Notes: generated by a model not told the origin, from the letters alone. Positions 55,801-64,000 are shown, counted from the first letter of the stretch. The stretch is 64,000 nucleotides of DNA from Christiangramia sediminis (GCF_020552705.1 NZ_JAJBZG010000002.1:62001-126000); one strand, 5' to 3'. Made by a program: numbers and translations.

Positions 55801-56193
55801 ATATATCTGCCTTTTATACTCTAATTCCCTGGGAAGTGAGGATTTTGAAACAAATTCTTTTAAGGCTTTTTTTTCAATAAATACAGAGATCTGGTTAATC
55901 TCAGCATTGATATCCAGAACCGGAGAGAAATAATATTTCAGCTCTAAGTTGCATTCCTCATGGGTAATATTTAATTCCTGGAACCTACCTGTTCGGCATA
56001 AGCTTAATTTATCCTGAATTTCATTCTTTAGATACTCTGGAAAAAGATCAGAAAATTTCTCTCCAACAACTAATTGAATTTTATATAATTGTTTGAAGAT
56101 ATTTTCAGCAGCAATATTGTAAGCAAGTATTACCTGCTCATAAGAAAGAGTTATAAAAGCCTCCTGCTGAAAATTGGAAGTTTTCTTGTTCAA
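52843..56193 (-). CDS. multi-PAS/GAF sensor with dimerization segment but no ATPase domain
   Basis: 1116 residues, cytosolic, with no membrane segment. About seven PAS units (for example NPDAVFSFDLEGNFVNAN near 140, NIPDYIFVKDKEHKS near 262, LIAVIGMDGFVKKINPSF near 555, PLPMWVLDREKLRFLKVN near 690, SDVISIVDENFKYLYNSP near 815 and a WWNSKIHPDDYENV unit near 985) and a GAF domain (about 375-545). It ends with a HisKA-like two-helix segment (about 1050-1116: WTQSHVVRAPLAKVMGLVDLL) holding a possible phospho-accepting His, then stops at AVQTEKEL. The HATPase domain with N, G1 and G2 boxes is absent. A CheY-like receiver follows 23 bp downstream. It may accept phosphate from another kinase or signal without it. 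Confidence 0.88.
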   Translation of the reverse strand: MNKKTSNFQQEAFITLSYEQVILAYNIAAENIFKQLYKIQLVVGEKFSDLFPEYLKNEIQDKLSLCRTGRFQELNITHEECNLELKYYFSPVLDINAEINQISVFIEKKALKEFVSKSSLPRELEYKRQIYSNLFYNNPDAVFSFDLEGNFVNANAASARLAETSIDELLKMHFLPLILKEDQAKVLEHFSKAIKGESQTYQAKFMSTKGGRRTLDISNFPITYNGEIIGVYGIAKDVTQQRLTENKISEERQMLRAIIDNIPDYIFVKDKEHKSILANKKFYTQMLGQSVDESSKGYSPRDYFDPHRASDIIEDNEQVMKSGKPVINRPDLITNIEGKQEMLLLTKVPLKNNADETIGLVGIARDITQTYLHNKKQELIFQVIKAFGDKPTFNEAMVKTLKIFCRDLGFEYGEAYKVSANNQRLIRTAYWPLDKDLSNNINPENSYAIGEGLPGMVWDSGEVKILREQEKTGLLKDMILANNKSIKSAVGIPIHFHGNLISIFCLGSVKDTKKIELDVIGDITLQIASAIERKRSQDQLNDFFQFSPNLIAVIGMDGFVKKINPSFVEKFGFTECEILTKPFTQFIHPDDLDKTYKAIQNISVDGLDFELRCLKKDGGYLWISWRFSRYFTEEDVVFIYGTDITPLKTVHQELSENISERKKVQRKLKNSEQNYKNLFDVSPLPMWVLDREKLRFLKVNIAAVELYGYSVEEFSRMTVRDLWAPKQEEMIEPVISENADSFFQVKVEHVKKNGDRIFVNVNSNPMVFNGQLARISLVRDITARIKAEERLLHSEKRFKALVQEGSDVISIVDENFKYLYNSPASKTVFGLKPSKMNGTNLKDYIYEKDYKNIIQHINMLKTQKRVQLPSYRIKNSRNEWRWIETIITNLSDDPAIKGIVMNSRDITEFIEQEKELRDSLRRYDIVAKATSDLITDYDIEKDEMKVSEVASELFGYYNEEGIYSGKWWNSKIHPDDYENVKSLARRMQEEGIKNLTIEYRFKCADDSYKYILDRSYLILDDNNKPKRIIGSMQDITERKQYLIAIENHNKRLKEIAWTQSHVVRAPLAKVMGLVDLLINYKNDLENVEEILDNILTSANELDEIIRKIAVQTEKEL

Positions 56194-56250
56194 GTCGGGT
56201 GATAAAAGATTTAGGTACGCGGAAAGTACAAAAAATTAATTAGTTAGAAA

Positions 56251-57615
56251 CTAAAAAATTGTTTTTGAAAAATTTAAACCTATTCCAAAATTAGAATTGT
56301 CATAAGACTTAATATCAGCTCCTATTTGGGCTTTTAAAATATAATCGGTATTAATTAACTCCAATTCAAGAAGAGTTGAGATGACTTCTCTGGTTTCAGA
56401 AAAAAAGGTTCCTTTCATACCATAATTTTTTCGATAACTCAAAAGAAATCGGTATGGAAATTCCTCAAAAGCTTTTCCTTTCAAGCCTAGATGATGAATA
56501 GTTAGTATGTTAGTTCCTATCCTAAACCTGGTATCTTCATTTAAAAGAATAAAAGGAACTCCTAGAATCTGATTTCTATAGGTCCATCCAGAGCGGTACA
56601 GATTATTATTAAAATAATTATCTGCTCCGTCTACTTCTGAACTAACTCTTCTTCTACTTTGATTTTTAGTATAATAAAATTCATACATAAAAGCTTTCAA
56701 CCACGAACTACCCCAGAATGTATCACGGTTATCTTCAAAATAAACAGCATAACGACCATCAGGTAGGTTCCCCCCTTTCATTCCAGAAGCATCTTCAAAA
56801 ATATGATTGTATAGAAATTGAAAATCAACGTCACGAATCTTTGTTTTAATCTTTAGCTCATAACTGCCAATTTGATTTCCCAGGGCATTAACTTCCTGTC
56901 CATCTGCAACATCATTTTCACTCGCCATTCCGGTAAATATTCTCGTGTAATCTTCAAAAGAACCAGGGAGTTCGCCGAATTCTTCAGAATAACCCGCCCA
57001 TTGCACAAAATGCTGGCCTCCCAGAGAAATTTGAAAATTATTTTTACTCCTATAAACTATATGTCCGCTTTTATGATGCAAACGAGTTTCATCAATAAAG
57101 CGATCATCATCCATAATATATTCTTCCAAACTAAACATTACTCCTATTCCATGATCACCTTTCAGAAACAAGGGATCACGGGTAAAAAATCTAATGCCTG
57201 GTAAGGGAGATGCATTTAAAGACCATAAAATATTTTCATTAGACGCACTTAGATTTTGAAATAAATCCTTGCGTTGCTTTTTTCCTAAAACAATCCCGAA
57301 TTTTGGTGAAGTATAGGCAAAGTATGCTTCATCAAGTTTAAATCCATCATCGTAACCATCTTTATAAAGTCCACCTAAGCCAAACTCAGCACTTCTCTCG
57401 CCGTCAAAATCTATGTTTGCTTTATAGGATAATAAGCCCGAAAAATGAGTTTTTTCATCAAGTCGACCTCTATAATTAGTGTGCATCCAGAATGGTGATT
57501 CCTTATCAGTAAAAAGTTGTGCTTCCCCTTCAAAATCCAAATTATAAGTCACCTGTCCACTCGAAGTATAAAGGAATAGCATAAAAAAAATAAAACTGAG
57601 GCAAAAATTTCTCAT
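56251..57615 (-). CDS. Wzi-family capsule assembly outer-membrane protein
   Basis: 454 residues with a signal peptide (about 1-20, ending YTSSGQ). The mature start VTYNLDFEGEAQLFTDKESPFWMHTNYRGR and strand-rich body (for example KFGIVLGKKQRKDL, NNFQISLGGQHFVQWAGYSEEF) match the capsule assembly Wzi family, whose E. coli relative is an 18-stranded barrel and surface lectin that holds capsule at the cell surface. The protein ends in a hydrophobic-aromatic strand (NFGIGLNFSKTIF), usual for an outer-membrane barrel. It is divergent from the CpsB-type phosphatase, next to the Wzc/Wza genes, so a role in surface polysaccharide fits its context. Confidence 0.8.
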   Translation of the reverse strand: MRNFCLSFIFFMLFLYTSSGQVTYNLDFEGEAQLFTDKESPFWMHTNYRGRLDEKTHFSGLLSYKANIDFDGERSAEFGLGGLYKDGYDDGFKLDEAYFAYTSPKFGIVLGKKQRKDLFQNLSASNENILWSLNASPLPGIRFFTRDPLFLKGDHGIGVMFSLEEYIMDDDRFIDETRLHHKSGHIVYRSKNNFQISLGGQHFVQWAGYSEEFGELPGSFEDYTRIFTGMASENDVADGQEVNALGNQIGSYELKIKTKIRDVDFQFLYNHIFEDASGMKGGNLPDGRYAVYFEDNRDTFWGSSWLKAFMYEFYYTKNQSRRRVSSEVDGADNYFNNNLYRSGWTYRNQILGVPFILLNEDTRFRIGTNILTIHHLGLKGKAFEEFPYRFLLSYRKNYGMKGTFFSETREVISTLLELELINTDYILKAQIGADIKSYDNSNFGIGLNFSKTIF

Positions 57616-57666
57616 GTGTTTGATCTAGGAACCTTGCAAATATTACTAATAAGAATTAAAATTATG

Positions 57667-57674
57667 TAATTTTG
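57667..57674 (+). promoter_or_regulatory. Bacteroidota -7 box (TAATTTTG) upstream of the phosphatase
   Basis: TAATTTTG matches TAnnTTTG exactly. It overlaps a TTG at 57672 that could otherwise be taken as the start codon of the phosphatase; a -7 box there means the real start is the ATG at 57693. No clear -33 element is seen at the expected distance. Confidence 0.45.
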
Positions 57675-57692
57675 AACAGCAAAATAGGAAAG

Positions 57693-58427
57693 ATGTTATC
57701 AATATTTCGAAAGAGTACATATTTAGTGGATCTGTTAGAAGGTATAACCGATTTTCATAATCATATATTGCCCGGAATAGATGATGGAGCAAAAACGGTG
57801 CAGGAGTCTCTGGGATTAATCCAAGAATTTGAAAACATTGGAATACATAATTTTGTAGCGACCCCTCATATTATAGGAGAATATTATCCGAATACCCCTT
57901 TAACCATAGGAAAAGCATTTGATGAAATAAATCCTCATCTGCCAGGTTCCGTAAATCTCAGTTATGCTGCAGAATATATGATGGATCAGCATTTTGTAGA
58001 TATAATTGAGAAACAAGACATATTACCCGTAACCAAAGCCAAAGTGCTGGTAGAAATGTCTTACTTTCAGCCTCCAATTAATCTAAATGAAATTTTATTT
58101 AAAATACAAAACCACTCATTCTCGCCAATCTTAGCTCATCCTGAAAGGTATGCTTACTGGCATTCCAAAGATTTGCAGAAGTATAAGGACATTAAATCCA
58201 GAGGTTGCGATCTTCAGTTAAATATGCTTTCTCTTTCTGGTCATTATGGGATTGGCATACAGAAAACTGCCTACAGTTTATTGGAAAATGATTTGATCGA
58301 GTATATCTCTAGCGATGTTCATAGATTAGATCATATTAACAAAATCAAGAAGATCAAATTATCAAAAAAGCATATCTCCTTATTAAATAGAATTATTGAC
58401 AACAGTAAAGTATTATTTATTAATTAA
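57693..58427 (+). CDS. CpsB/YwqE-type PHP tyrosine phosphatase
   Basis: 244 residues from ATG at 57693 (TTG at 57672 lies in the promoter box). DFHNHILPGIDDGAKT holds metal-binding His22 and His24, then VATPHI, HPERYAYW and SSDVHRLDH complete the PHP metal site. This is the family of manganese-dependent tyrosine phosphatases that work on bacterial autokinases of capsule synthesis (CpsB, YwqE). It is cytosolic. The gene ends 8 bp inside the end of the convergent Wzc-type kinase gene, its likely substrate, which carries a tyrosine-rich tail. Family assignment is firm; the partner is an inference from position. Confidence 0.85.
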   Translation: MLSIFRKSTYLVDLLEGITDFHNHILPGIDDGAKTVQESLGLIQEFENIGIHNFVATPHIIGEYYPNTPLTIGKAFDEINPHLPGSVNLSYAAEYMMDQHFVDIIEKQDILPVTKAKVLVEMSYFQPPINLNEILFKIQNHSFSPILAHPERYAYWHSKDLQKYKDIKSRGCDLQLNMLSLSGHYGIGIQKTAYSLLENDLIEYISSDVHRLDHINKIKKIKLSKKHISLLNRIIDNSKVLFIN

Positions 58428-60825
58428 ACAGTCTTTTTTTCAAACGTTTCCATTTGCTTTCCTCATCAGCACCATAACCATAACCGTAGCCATATGAATA
58501 GCCATATTGAGCTCCATAAGAAAACTTAGAGTAATCTACATCATTCAGAATTACAGCAAGTCCTTTTAATTTGCCCTGTTTCTTAAGATCCTTTGGAAAC
58601 TCTAGAAGGTTCTTTTCTGTAAAATCTGCTCTGGTAACATATAAGGTATAATCAGCGAGTTGACTAATTAATAGAGTGTCTGTAACGATCATAGCAGGCG
58701 CTGTATCCACTATTACATAATTATATTGTGAACGAGCTTGTTGAATTAGACTTTCCATTCTATCATTCATCAATAATTCAGCCGGGTTAGGAGGTATTGG
58801 ACCAGAAAGTACTACATCTACTTCAATTCCATTTTCTTCAGTATTTGAAATTATATCAGAGGAGGTTATATCATAATCGTACAAATAATCTGATAAACCC
58901 TTTTCCTTTGATCCTTCTGTAGCTTTAGTATACCTATGAAGTTTAGGGTTACGTATATCAGCACCTATCAATAAGGTTTTTTTACTTGAACTTGCCAGAG
59001 TTCGAGCTAAATTATAGGACACGAAAGTTTTTCCTTCACCTTTAACTGTTGAAGTAACAAAAATTACATTTCCAATATTTTTATCCTTATTTTGAATTAA
59101 ATACGCCAAATTTGTTCTCAAAATTCTAAAAGATTCTGCTAAGGGAGTTCTATCGTTTAAATGAATAACATCTGTTTGTCCAGTGGCTATTCTTGGCACT
59201 TCTCCTATAAATGGTACAGATTTAATCAAAGAAGCAAGATCTCCTTTATGGTGAACTTTAGTATCCAGTAGATTCTTTAAAAAAATAATTAAGATGGGGA
59301 TAAGCAGACCTATTATAATTCCCCCAACTAAAATCAACCAAGGTTCAGGATCTACAGGATTATTTAACGTAAAGGCTTCATCAACTACTCTGGCAACAGA
59401 AGCAGTGGCCGCAAAAGATATTGCAGCTTCTTCTCTACGTTGTAAAAGAAATAAATATAGCTGTTCTTTTATTTGCTGTTGTCTTTCAATCCCACGCATT
59501 CCTTTTTCTAATCCCGGAAAATTACTAAAAGATCCCTGAGCTCTATTTTCTCTTTGATTTAATTCGCCAAGCCTAATATTGATTGACTGCCTTGTACTTA
59601 CAATATTTTCAAATAAATTATTTCTCAAACTATCTATTTGATCTGAAATTGTAATTACAACGGGATTTTTCTCTGTTGAACTTTTTAAGTAAGCATTTCG
59701 CTCCATAACCAAAGCGTTATAGGAGTTTATAAGTCCAGAAATCCCACCCTGGTCCATTCCAACTTCTGGCAAGAAATCATACCGCCCTTGTTTACTTAAT
59801 AGTTCTTCAATTGAATTTAGAACAACCTTTTGAGTTTCTAGCTCAAAGATTTCTTGCTCTGCTGCAGAGAATTTCGATTGAAATTGATTAGCTCCCGCTT
59901 CAACATTCATAATCTGATTTTCTCTTTTGAATTCTGCGATACCCACTTCAACAGAGTCCAGTTCAGATGTAATCATTTGCAGTCGATCCTGTATAAATTT
60001 TGTAGTATTTTCAGCTACCTCCTGCTTATCTTTAACGCCTTCTTCGTTAAAACGCTGCATGAGTTTATTTAAAAAGTCCTGTGCTTTTTCACTAGATTCA
60101 CTTACAATACTTAATTGTAAAATATCTTTAGCCTGTCCTTTGGTTGATATAACGATACTATTGATTATTTGATTCGCAATATCCCTTACCGGACTTATTT
60201 TAATTTTAACAGTACTAATATTCTTGAAATAACCTTTCTCTTCACCTGATTTGGGTAATATTGTAAATTTTAGATTCTCAAAACTTATAATCTCACCAAT
60301 TTTATGAACCTCAGAGTAACTCTCGTTTTGACCACTTTCTAACAAGAAATCAGTCTCTGATTTTGGAGTAATAAATAAATCTAAGTCTTTATTGTTTACA
60401 AGTGAATCTGGGCTTACGAATTCTATTAAAATTGGGCTAGATCTGTAGGCTTCAACAGTTATAACATTCCCCTCTATAAAATAGGAAACATTAAGGTTAA
60501 GTTCATCAATAACACTTTCAACTAACTGTTTTGATTTTAATTTTTCAATATGATTTTGTATTCCATCATCTGCCAAAGAGAAAACAGTACCACCTCCTGA
60601 CGGTAATGCACTCATGGCATTATTTTCTTTTTCATCTACAATGAGCATAGTAGACTGTGTTCTGAATTTGGGAATGGTGTATCTATTATACAGGTATGCT
60701 AATAACCCCCCAAGTAATAAGCCAAATAAAATCCATTTCCAATATGCCAGATATTTAAATAATTCTGCTTTAAGATCAAAATTAGATTCCTCTTTTTCTT
60801 CATTAAAATCCTGAAGTTCTTCCAT
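58420..60825 (-). CDS. Wzc-type polysaccharide co-polymerase and tyrosine autokinase
   Basis: 801 residues. Membrane segments lie near 28-47 and 495-518, enclosing a large periplasmic domain with coiled-coil helices. The cytoplasmic BY-kinase domain (about 575-780) has Walker A TSTVKGEGKTFVSYN, Walker A' LLIGADIRNPKL and Walker B YVIVDTAPA. The C-terminal tail has eight tyrosines (YSKFSYGAQYGYSYGYGYGYG near 765-790), the autophosphorylation cluster typical of Wzc. It is expected to control chain length and export of surface polysaccharide with the Wza-like lipoprotein encoded just upstream in the operon (60829-61605). A CpsB-type phosphatase gene converges on it. Confidence 0.9.
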   Translation of the reverse strand: MEELQDFNEEKEESNFDLKAELFKYLAYWKWILFGLLLGGLLAYLYNRYTIPKFRTQSTMLIVDEKENNAMSALPSGGGTVFSLADDGIQNHIEKLKSKQLVESVIDELNLNVSYFIEGNVITVEAYRSSPILIEFVSPDSLVNNKDLDLFITPKSETDFLLESGQNESYSEVHKIGEIISFENLKFTILPKSGEEKGYFKNISTVKIKISPVRDIANQIINSIVISTKGQAKDILQLSIVSESSEKAQDFLNKLMQRFNEEGVKDKQEVAENTTKFIQDRLQMITSELDSVEVGIAEFKRENQIMNVEAGANQFQSKFSAAEQEIFELETQKVVLNSIEELLSKQGRYDFLPEVGMDQGGISGLINSYNALVMERNAYLKSSTEKNPVVITISDQIDSLRNNLFENIVSTRQSINIRLGELNQRENRAQGSFSNFPGLEKGMRGIERQQQIKEQLYLFLLQRREEAAISFAATASVARVVDEAFTLNNPVDPEPWLILVGGIIIGLLIPILIIFLKNLLDTKVHHKGDLASLIKSVPFIGEVPRIATGQTDVIHLNDRTPLAESFRILRTNLAYLIQNKDKNIGNVIFVTSTVKGEGKTFVSYNLARTLASSSKKTLLIGADIRNPKLHRYTKATEGSKEKGLSDYLYDYDITSSDIISNTEENGIEVDVVLSGPIPPNPAELLMNDRMESLIQQARSQYNYVIVDTAPAMIVTDTLLISQLADYTLYVTRADFTEKNLLEFPKDLKKQGKLKGLAVILNDVDYSKFSYGAQYGYSYGYGYGYGADEESKWKRLKKRLFN

Positions 60826-60828
60826 AGA

Positions 60829-61605
60829 TTAAAGGCTATTTATAAGAAGGTACATACTTATAATCGTAGTTCCAATTGAAATTAATCCCTGATAACTGGT
60901 AAAAAAACCAGCAGATTTAACTGCCCTGTAGGTAGGTTCCACATACACTATATCATTCTGTTTTAGATAAAAATAAGGACTTGAAAATAAATCGGTCGTG
61001 GTCATATCAATCGTACCTATACTTTTCACCCCATCCACTTCTCTTATTACGGTAATATTTTCTCGTCTACCATCATAAGTAATACTTCCTACACTTGCCA
61101 ACAGTTCAGGCATACTTATTCTTCCATCGGTAATTTGAACTCTTCCCGGACTACCAACTTCTCCAAGCACAGTGACACTAAAATTAACTATTCGGACATC
61201 CACTATGGGATTTTTTAGATAGACTTCTATTTCATTCTCCAGCTTTTTCTGGATTTCCGTTCTAGTTAATCCTTCTACTTTTATTTCACCTAGCACAGGA
61301 AAATTTATTGTTCCCCCAGGACTAACCAGATATCCGGTTAATGAAGCATCTTGATTTCCACCACCACCCTGTCCTTGCTGGCCTCCGGTTTTCATTTGAA
61401 AAGGAGCGACGATTTCTTCATTAATTGAAGAAGATGAAACATTTATTCTAAGAACATCATTCTTCTCAATTTCAGGCTCATAATCCAGAAGATTTTTCTG
61501 GCCTTCAAGAGCTTCCTTACCTTCATAAAAAAACACGATATCTTCTTTTGTGGCACAACTATTTAAACTTAGAGCTAATAGTATTAAACTAATGATTCTC
61601 TTCAT
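60829..61605 (-). CDS. Wza-type polysaccharide export lipoprotein
   Basis: 258 residues. A lipoprotein signal (hydrophobic 4-14, then LNSC) anchors it to the outer membrane. The poly-export domain is visible in LTGYLVSPGGTINFPVLGEIKVEGLTR (about 88-115) and the SLBB-like domain in VTVLGEVGSPGRVQITDGRISMPELL. The C-terminus ends in a hydrophobic helix (about 235-256), matching the amphipathic outer-membrane helix of Wza. It forms the export channel for capsular or exopolysaccharide. It is 4 bp upstream of wzc-like and 9 bp downstream of the CapD-type dehydratase gene, in the same operon. Confidence 0.88.
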   Translation of the reverse strand: MKRIISLILLALSLNSCATKEDIVFFYEGKEALEGQKNLLDYEPEIEKNDVLRINVSSSSINEEIVAPFQMKTGGQQGQGGGGNQDASLTGYLVSPGGTINFPVLGEIKVEGLTRTEIQKKLENEIEVYLKNPIVDVRIVNFSVTVLGEVGSPGRVQITDGRISMPELLASVGSITYDGRRENITVIREVDGVKSIGTIDMTTTDLFSSPYFYLKQNDIVYVEPTYRAVKSAGFFTSYQGLISIGTTIISMYLLINSL

Positions 61606-61613
61606 AAATTATA

Positions 61614-63581
61614 TTATTCTTTCTTTAATTCAGCTAAATTGTCCAACCTTTCATAAGAAGAGTTGTTACTTTTAAATTCAGGGATTAGTTCCTTTAATTT
61701 TGCCACCACCTTGTCGTTTTTCAGCTTACTGGCAGATTTAATGATTTTCTCGACCTTATCATTAATCATCTCGTAATCCCTTACTACTTCCTGACCAATC
61801 ATTATTTTCTTATGATGCGTAGGCAAGGTTTTACATTCGTCATTAAGCAGCTCTTCATAAAGTTTTTCTCCAGGTCTTAAACCTGTGATCCTTACTTTAA
61901 TATGTTTATTAGGTTGATAACCTGCAAGTTTTATCATTTTAATGGCTAAGTCCATGATCTTTACAGGTTCACCCATATCAAAAACAAATATTTCTCCTCC
62001 ATTTCCCATAGCGCCAGCTTCCAGAACTAACTGGCAGGCTTCAGGAATGGTCATGAAGTATCTTATGATATCAGGATGGGTTATAGTTACAGGCCCTCCT
62101 GCTTCAATTTGCTTTTTAAATAAAGGAACGACGGAACCATTAGATCCTAAAACGTTACCAAATCTTGTGGTAATAAATTTAGTACCATTAGGATTGACCT
62201 TTATATTTTCATGATATAGAGATTGTACATACATTTCTGCAGTTCTCTTGGACGCACCCATTACATTACTTGGGTTTACCGCTTTGTCGGTGGAAACCAT
62301 CACGAAATGTCCTACATGATACTTTACCGCTAAATCTGCAAGATTCTTTGTTCCCTGAATATTTACAAAAATTGCTTCGTGAGGATTACTTTCCATTAGG
62401 GGAACATGCTTGTAGGCAGCAGCATGATATACCACGTCGATATTCTGATTTTGAAACATCAGTTCTAAACGCTTTTGATTACCCACATCACAGATAATAG
62501 CCTTGAAGTTTAAATCTGGAAATTTTGATTCTATTTCCAATTGTAAATTATGAAGCGGTGTTTCCGCCTGATCCAGTATAATCAGCTTTTTAGGATTATA
62601 TTCTGCTACCTGTCGTACGATTTCACTTCCTATTGAGCCAGCAGCGCCAGTAACTAAAATAGTTTTTCCGGTTAATTGATCAATTTTATTTTGTACTTCT
62701 AGCTGTATAGGTTCTCTTTCAAGAAGATCTTCAATTTGTAATGTTTTTACTTTCTTAGCAATGGGTTGATTTTCATCCCAGGATGATACCAGGGGTGCAT
62801 TATAAACCGCTATATCATGTTCAAGACATTCCTCTACGAGTTTAAATTTTTCTTCAGGAGTAAAACTATTTTCTGAAAAGATAATAGCCTTGGCTCCAAG
62901 AGAATGTACTTCTTTATGAATCTTTTGAGTATGCTTTAATACTGGCTTATCTAAGATTCTTAACCTTTTGTGAGAATTTTGAGTTAGAAAACCGACAATT
63001 TTAAAACGTTTGGGATGTTCAATATCCAATGCCCCGGCTATAGATATCGCATTTTCATCTACTCCCAGAATGACAGCCTTAATTAAAGCTTCATTTTTTT
63101 GAACTATTTTAAAGTATTCATATACCTGCTTAACTCCTAGTCGGAATAAAAATAAAAGAGAAAAAGAGATCCAAAGATTAATCAGTAAGCCACCGATTAA
63201 AAATATTTTTTCGCCAATTATAAAATAGGTCGCATAATTAATAATCAGTAAACTTATAAACGACCCAATGGTCGCAAGTAAAAGTTTTAGGGCATCGATA
63301 TTCGAGGAATATCGAATTATACCCGCATAGGTTTTAAAAATATAAAAGAAAACAACATGCGTGGCGATTATGATAATCCCTTTATCAAAGAAACTTAATA
63401 AAGTATATTGAAACGGAGATAAATCAAGTAAAATAAAGATGGTAAGAACTGTAGAAATAGTTACCAGCCCTATATCAATCAAAAATACCGCCCAACGAGG
63501 AAGATATTTTAAATTACGAATATCTAAAGCGTTGTCGGGACCGGTAAGAATATTCTCAAGGGCTCTGTTTATTCTACCCAT
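61614..63581 (-). CDS. CapD/WbpM-type UDP-sugar 4,6-dehydratase
   Basis: 655 residues. Four N-terminal membrane helices (about 30-145), then a CoA-binding-like domain (about 160-280), then the extended SDR dehydratase (about 295-600) with NAD loop VTGAAGSIGSEIV, AAYKHVPLMESNP and the active-site VSTDKAVNPSNVMGASKRTAE, in which Met replaces the usual SDR Tyr, as in WbpM and PglF. It converts UDP-GlcNAc-type sugars to 4-keto-6-deoxy intermediates for capsule or glycan synthesis. The next gene in the operon is a DegT aminotransferase that would use that keto sugar. It also lies directly upstream of the export genes. Confidence 0.9.
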   Translation of the reverse strand: MGRINRALENILTGPDNALDIRNLKYLPRWAVFLIDIGLVTISTVLTIFILLDLSPFQYTLLSFFDKGIIIIATHVVFFYIFKTYAGIIRYSSNIDALKLLLATIGSFISLLIINYATYFIIGEKIFLIGGLLINLWISFSLLFLFRLGVKQVYEYFKIVQKNEALIKAVILGVDENAISIAGALDIEHPKRFKIVGFLTQNSHKRLRILDKPVLKHTQKIHKEVHSLGAKAIIFSENSFTPEEKFKLVEECLEHDIAVYNAPLVSSWDENQPIAKKVKTLQIEDLLEREPIQLEVQNKIDQLTGKTILVTGAAGSIGSEIVRQVAEYNPKKLIILDQAETPLHNLQLEIESKFPDLNFKAIICDVGNQKRLELMFQNQNIDVVYHAAAYKHVPLMESNPHEAIFVNIQGTKNLADLAVKYHVGHFVMVSTDKAVNPSNVMGASKRTAEMYVQSLYHENIKVNPNGTKFITTRFGNVLGSNGSVVPLFKKQIEAGGPVTITHPDIIRYFMTIPEACQLVLEAGAMGNGGEIFVFDMGEPVKIMDLAIKMIKLAGYQPNKHIKVRITGLRPGEKLYEELLNDECKTLPTHHKKIMIGQEVVRDYEMINDKVEKIIKSASKLKNDKVVAKLKELIPEFKSNNSSYERLDNLAELKKE

Positions 63582-63585
63582 AATT

Positions 63586-64000
63586 TTAAACTATATTTTT
63601 CAAACAGTTTAAGATTGCCTGCTCTATTCTGCTCCTATCATTATCAGAAAGGTTAGAGCCACTTGGCAAACATAAACCATTTTTGAACATCTCTTCGGCA
63701 ATTCCCGTGCCGTAATACGGATATTTATTAAAAACTGGTTGCATATGCATAGGTTTCCATAGTGGTCGGCATTCAATATTTTCAGATTCCATGCACTTTC
63801 TCAAGTCCTCCCTATTTACTCCCCCTGTTTTGGTTTCATCAATATTAATAACACTTAACCAGTGATTACTGTGAAAATCATCGTTTGGTTCAGTAAATAC
63901 CTTTATTCCGTCAATATCGCGGAATAAATTTACGTAAAATTGAAACATATTACGTCTGCCCTGTACTCTTTTATCCAGAACCTCCATTTGTCCCCTACCA
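63586..64000 (-). CDS. DegT/DnrJ/EryC1-type aminotransferase, C-terminal part
   Basis: 138 codons are seen; the start is beyond the window, since the frame is open to the edge (GRGQMEVLDKRV just inside) and a Met at 63987 is internal. The segment RVQGRRNMFQFY, SNHWLSVINID, ECRPLWKPMHMQPVF and GLCLPSGSNLSDND is the C-terminal domain of sugar aminotransferases that add an amino group to a keto-sugar using pyridoxal phosphate; the lysine region is outside the window. It stands 4 bp upstream of the CapD-type dehydratase that makes such a keto-sugar, so the pair is probably one pathway. Confidence 0.88.
   Translation of the reverse strand, partial: GRGQMEVLDKRVQGRRNMFQFYVNLFRDIDGIKVFTEPNDDFHSNHWLSVINIDETKTGGVNREDLRKCMESENIECRPLWKPMHMQPVFNKYPYYGTGIAEEMFKNGLCLPSGSNLSDNDRSRIEQAILNCLKNIV

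Noticed and set aside
57672-57692. TTG as start of the CpsB-type phosphatase
   Set aside because: It lies in an exact TAnnTTTG promoter box, so it would be upstream of or at the transcript start.

Overview
The window is AT-rich chromosomal DNA from a member of the Bacteroidota, most likely a marine Flavobacteriaceae of the Gramella/Christiangramella, Salegentibacter or Zunongwangia type. The evidence is a type IX secretion C-terminal sorting domain (29593-33567), SprB-like repeats, almost no Shine-Dalgarno sequences, TAnnTTTG-type -7 boxes, and Bacteroidota-typical families (DUF5723, Wzi, KTSC, M61, S10-like peptidase). The genus is inference. I see no insertion sequence, prophage, CRISPR array, tRNA or rRNA.

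Layout. 1-2628: a UvrA-like ABC ATPase cut by the window edge, with an unusual third module. 2745-4933: small unknown genes and a GntA-like heme protein on the minus strand, facing away from an AraC regulator/DUF3891/MgtC run (5106-7350). 7410-8406: two tandem paralogous membrane proteins. 8514-9836: an outer-membrane protein. 9880-13897: a TesA-like esterase divergent from a YbbA/YbbP-type ABC exporter. 14003-15034: a second AraC regulator, paralogous to the first. 15414-18998: M3 peptidase, WrbA, pseudouridine synthase. 19018-26056: a four-gene light-signalling operon (CheB-CheR-PAS kinase, bacteriophytochrome kinase, response regulator, heme oxygenase). 26675-29526: proline biosynthesis proC-proB-proA, divergent from the light operon across a 618-bp non-coding region. 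29593-33567: a large secreted nuclease with three lamin-tail repeats. 33720-40950: M61 peptidase, CPA2 antiporter, ABC1 kinase, S10-like peptidase. 40955-45617: thrA-thrB-thrC, preceded by a short Thr/Ile-rich reading frame that looks like an attenuation leader peptide (45680-45793). 46046-50259: EamA transporter, J/KTSC protein, AAA ATPase plus VWA pair. 50499-52446: PAP2 phosphatase and an EEP hydrolase. 52415-56193: a multi-PAS sensor that has a histidine dimerization segment but no ATPase domain, next to a receiver protein. 56251-64000: the start of a capsule/exopolysaccharide locus (Wzi, CpsB-type phosphatase, Wzc kinase, Wza, CapD-type dehydratase, DegT aminotransferase).

How genes work together. 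The heme oxygenase can supply biliverdin to the phytochrome, whose kinase could signal through the receiver encoded beside it. thrABC turns aspartate into threonine and may sense charged Thr/Ile tRNA through its leader. CpsB could dephosphorylate the tyrosine tail of Wzc; the two genes meet tail to tail with an 8-bp overlap.

The best candidates for something undescribed are the three-module UvrA paralog, the tandem paralogous membrane pair, the thr leader, and the kinase-less PAS sensor with its receiver. Everything here comes from reading the sequence; no database search or folding program was run.
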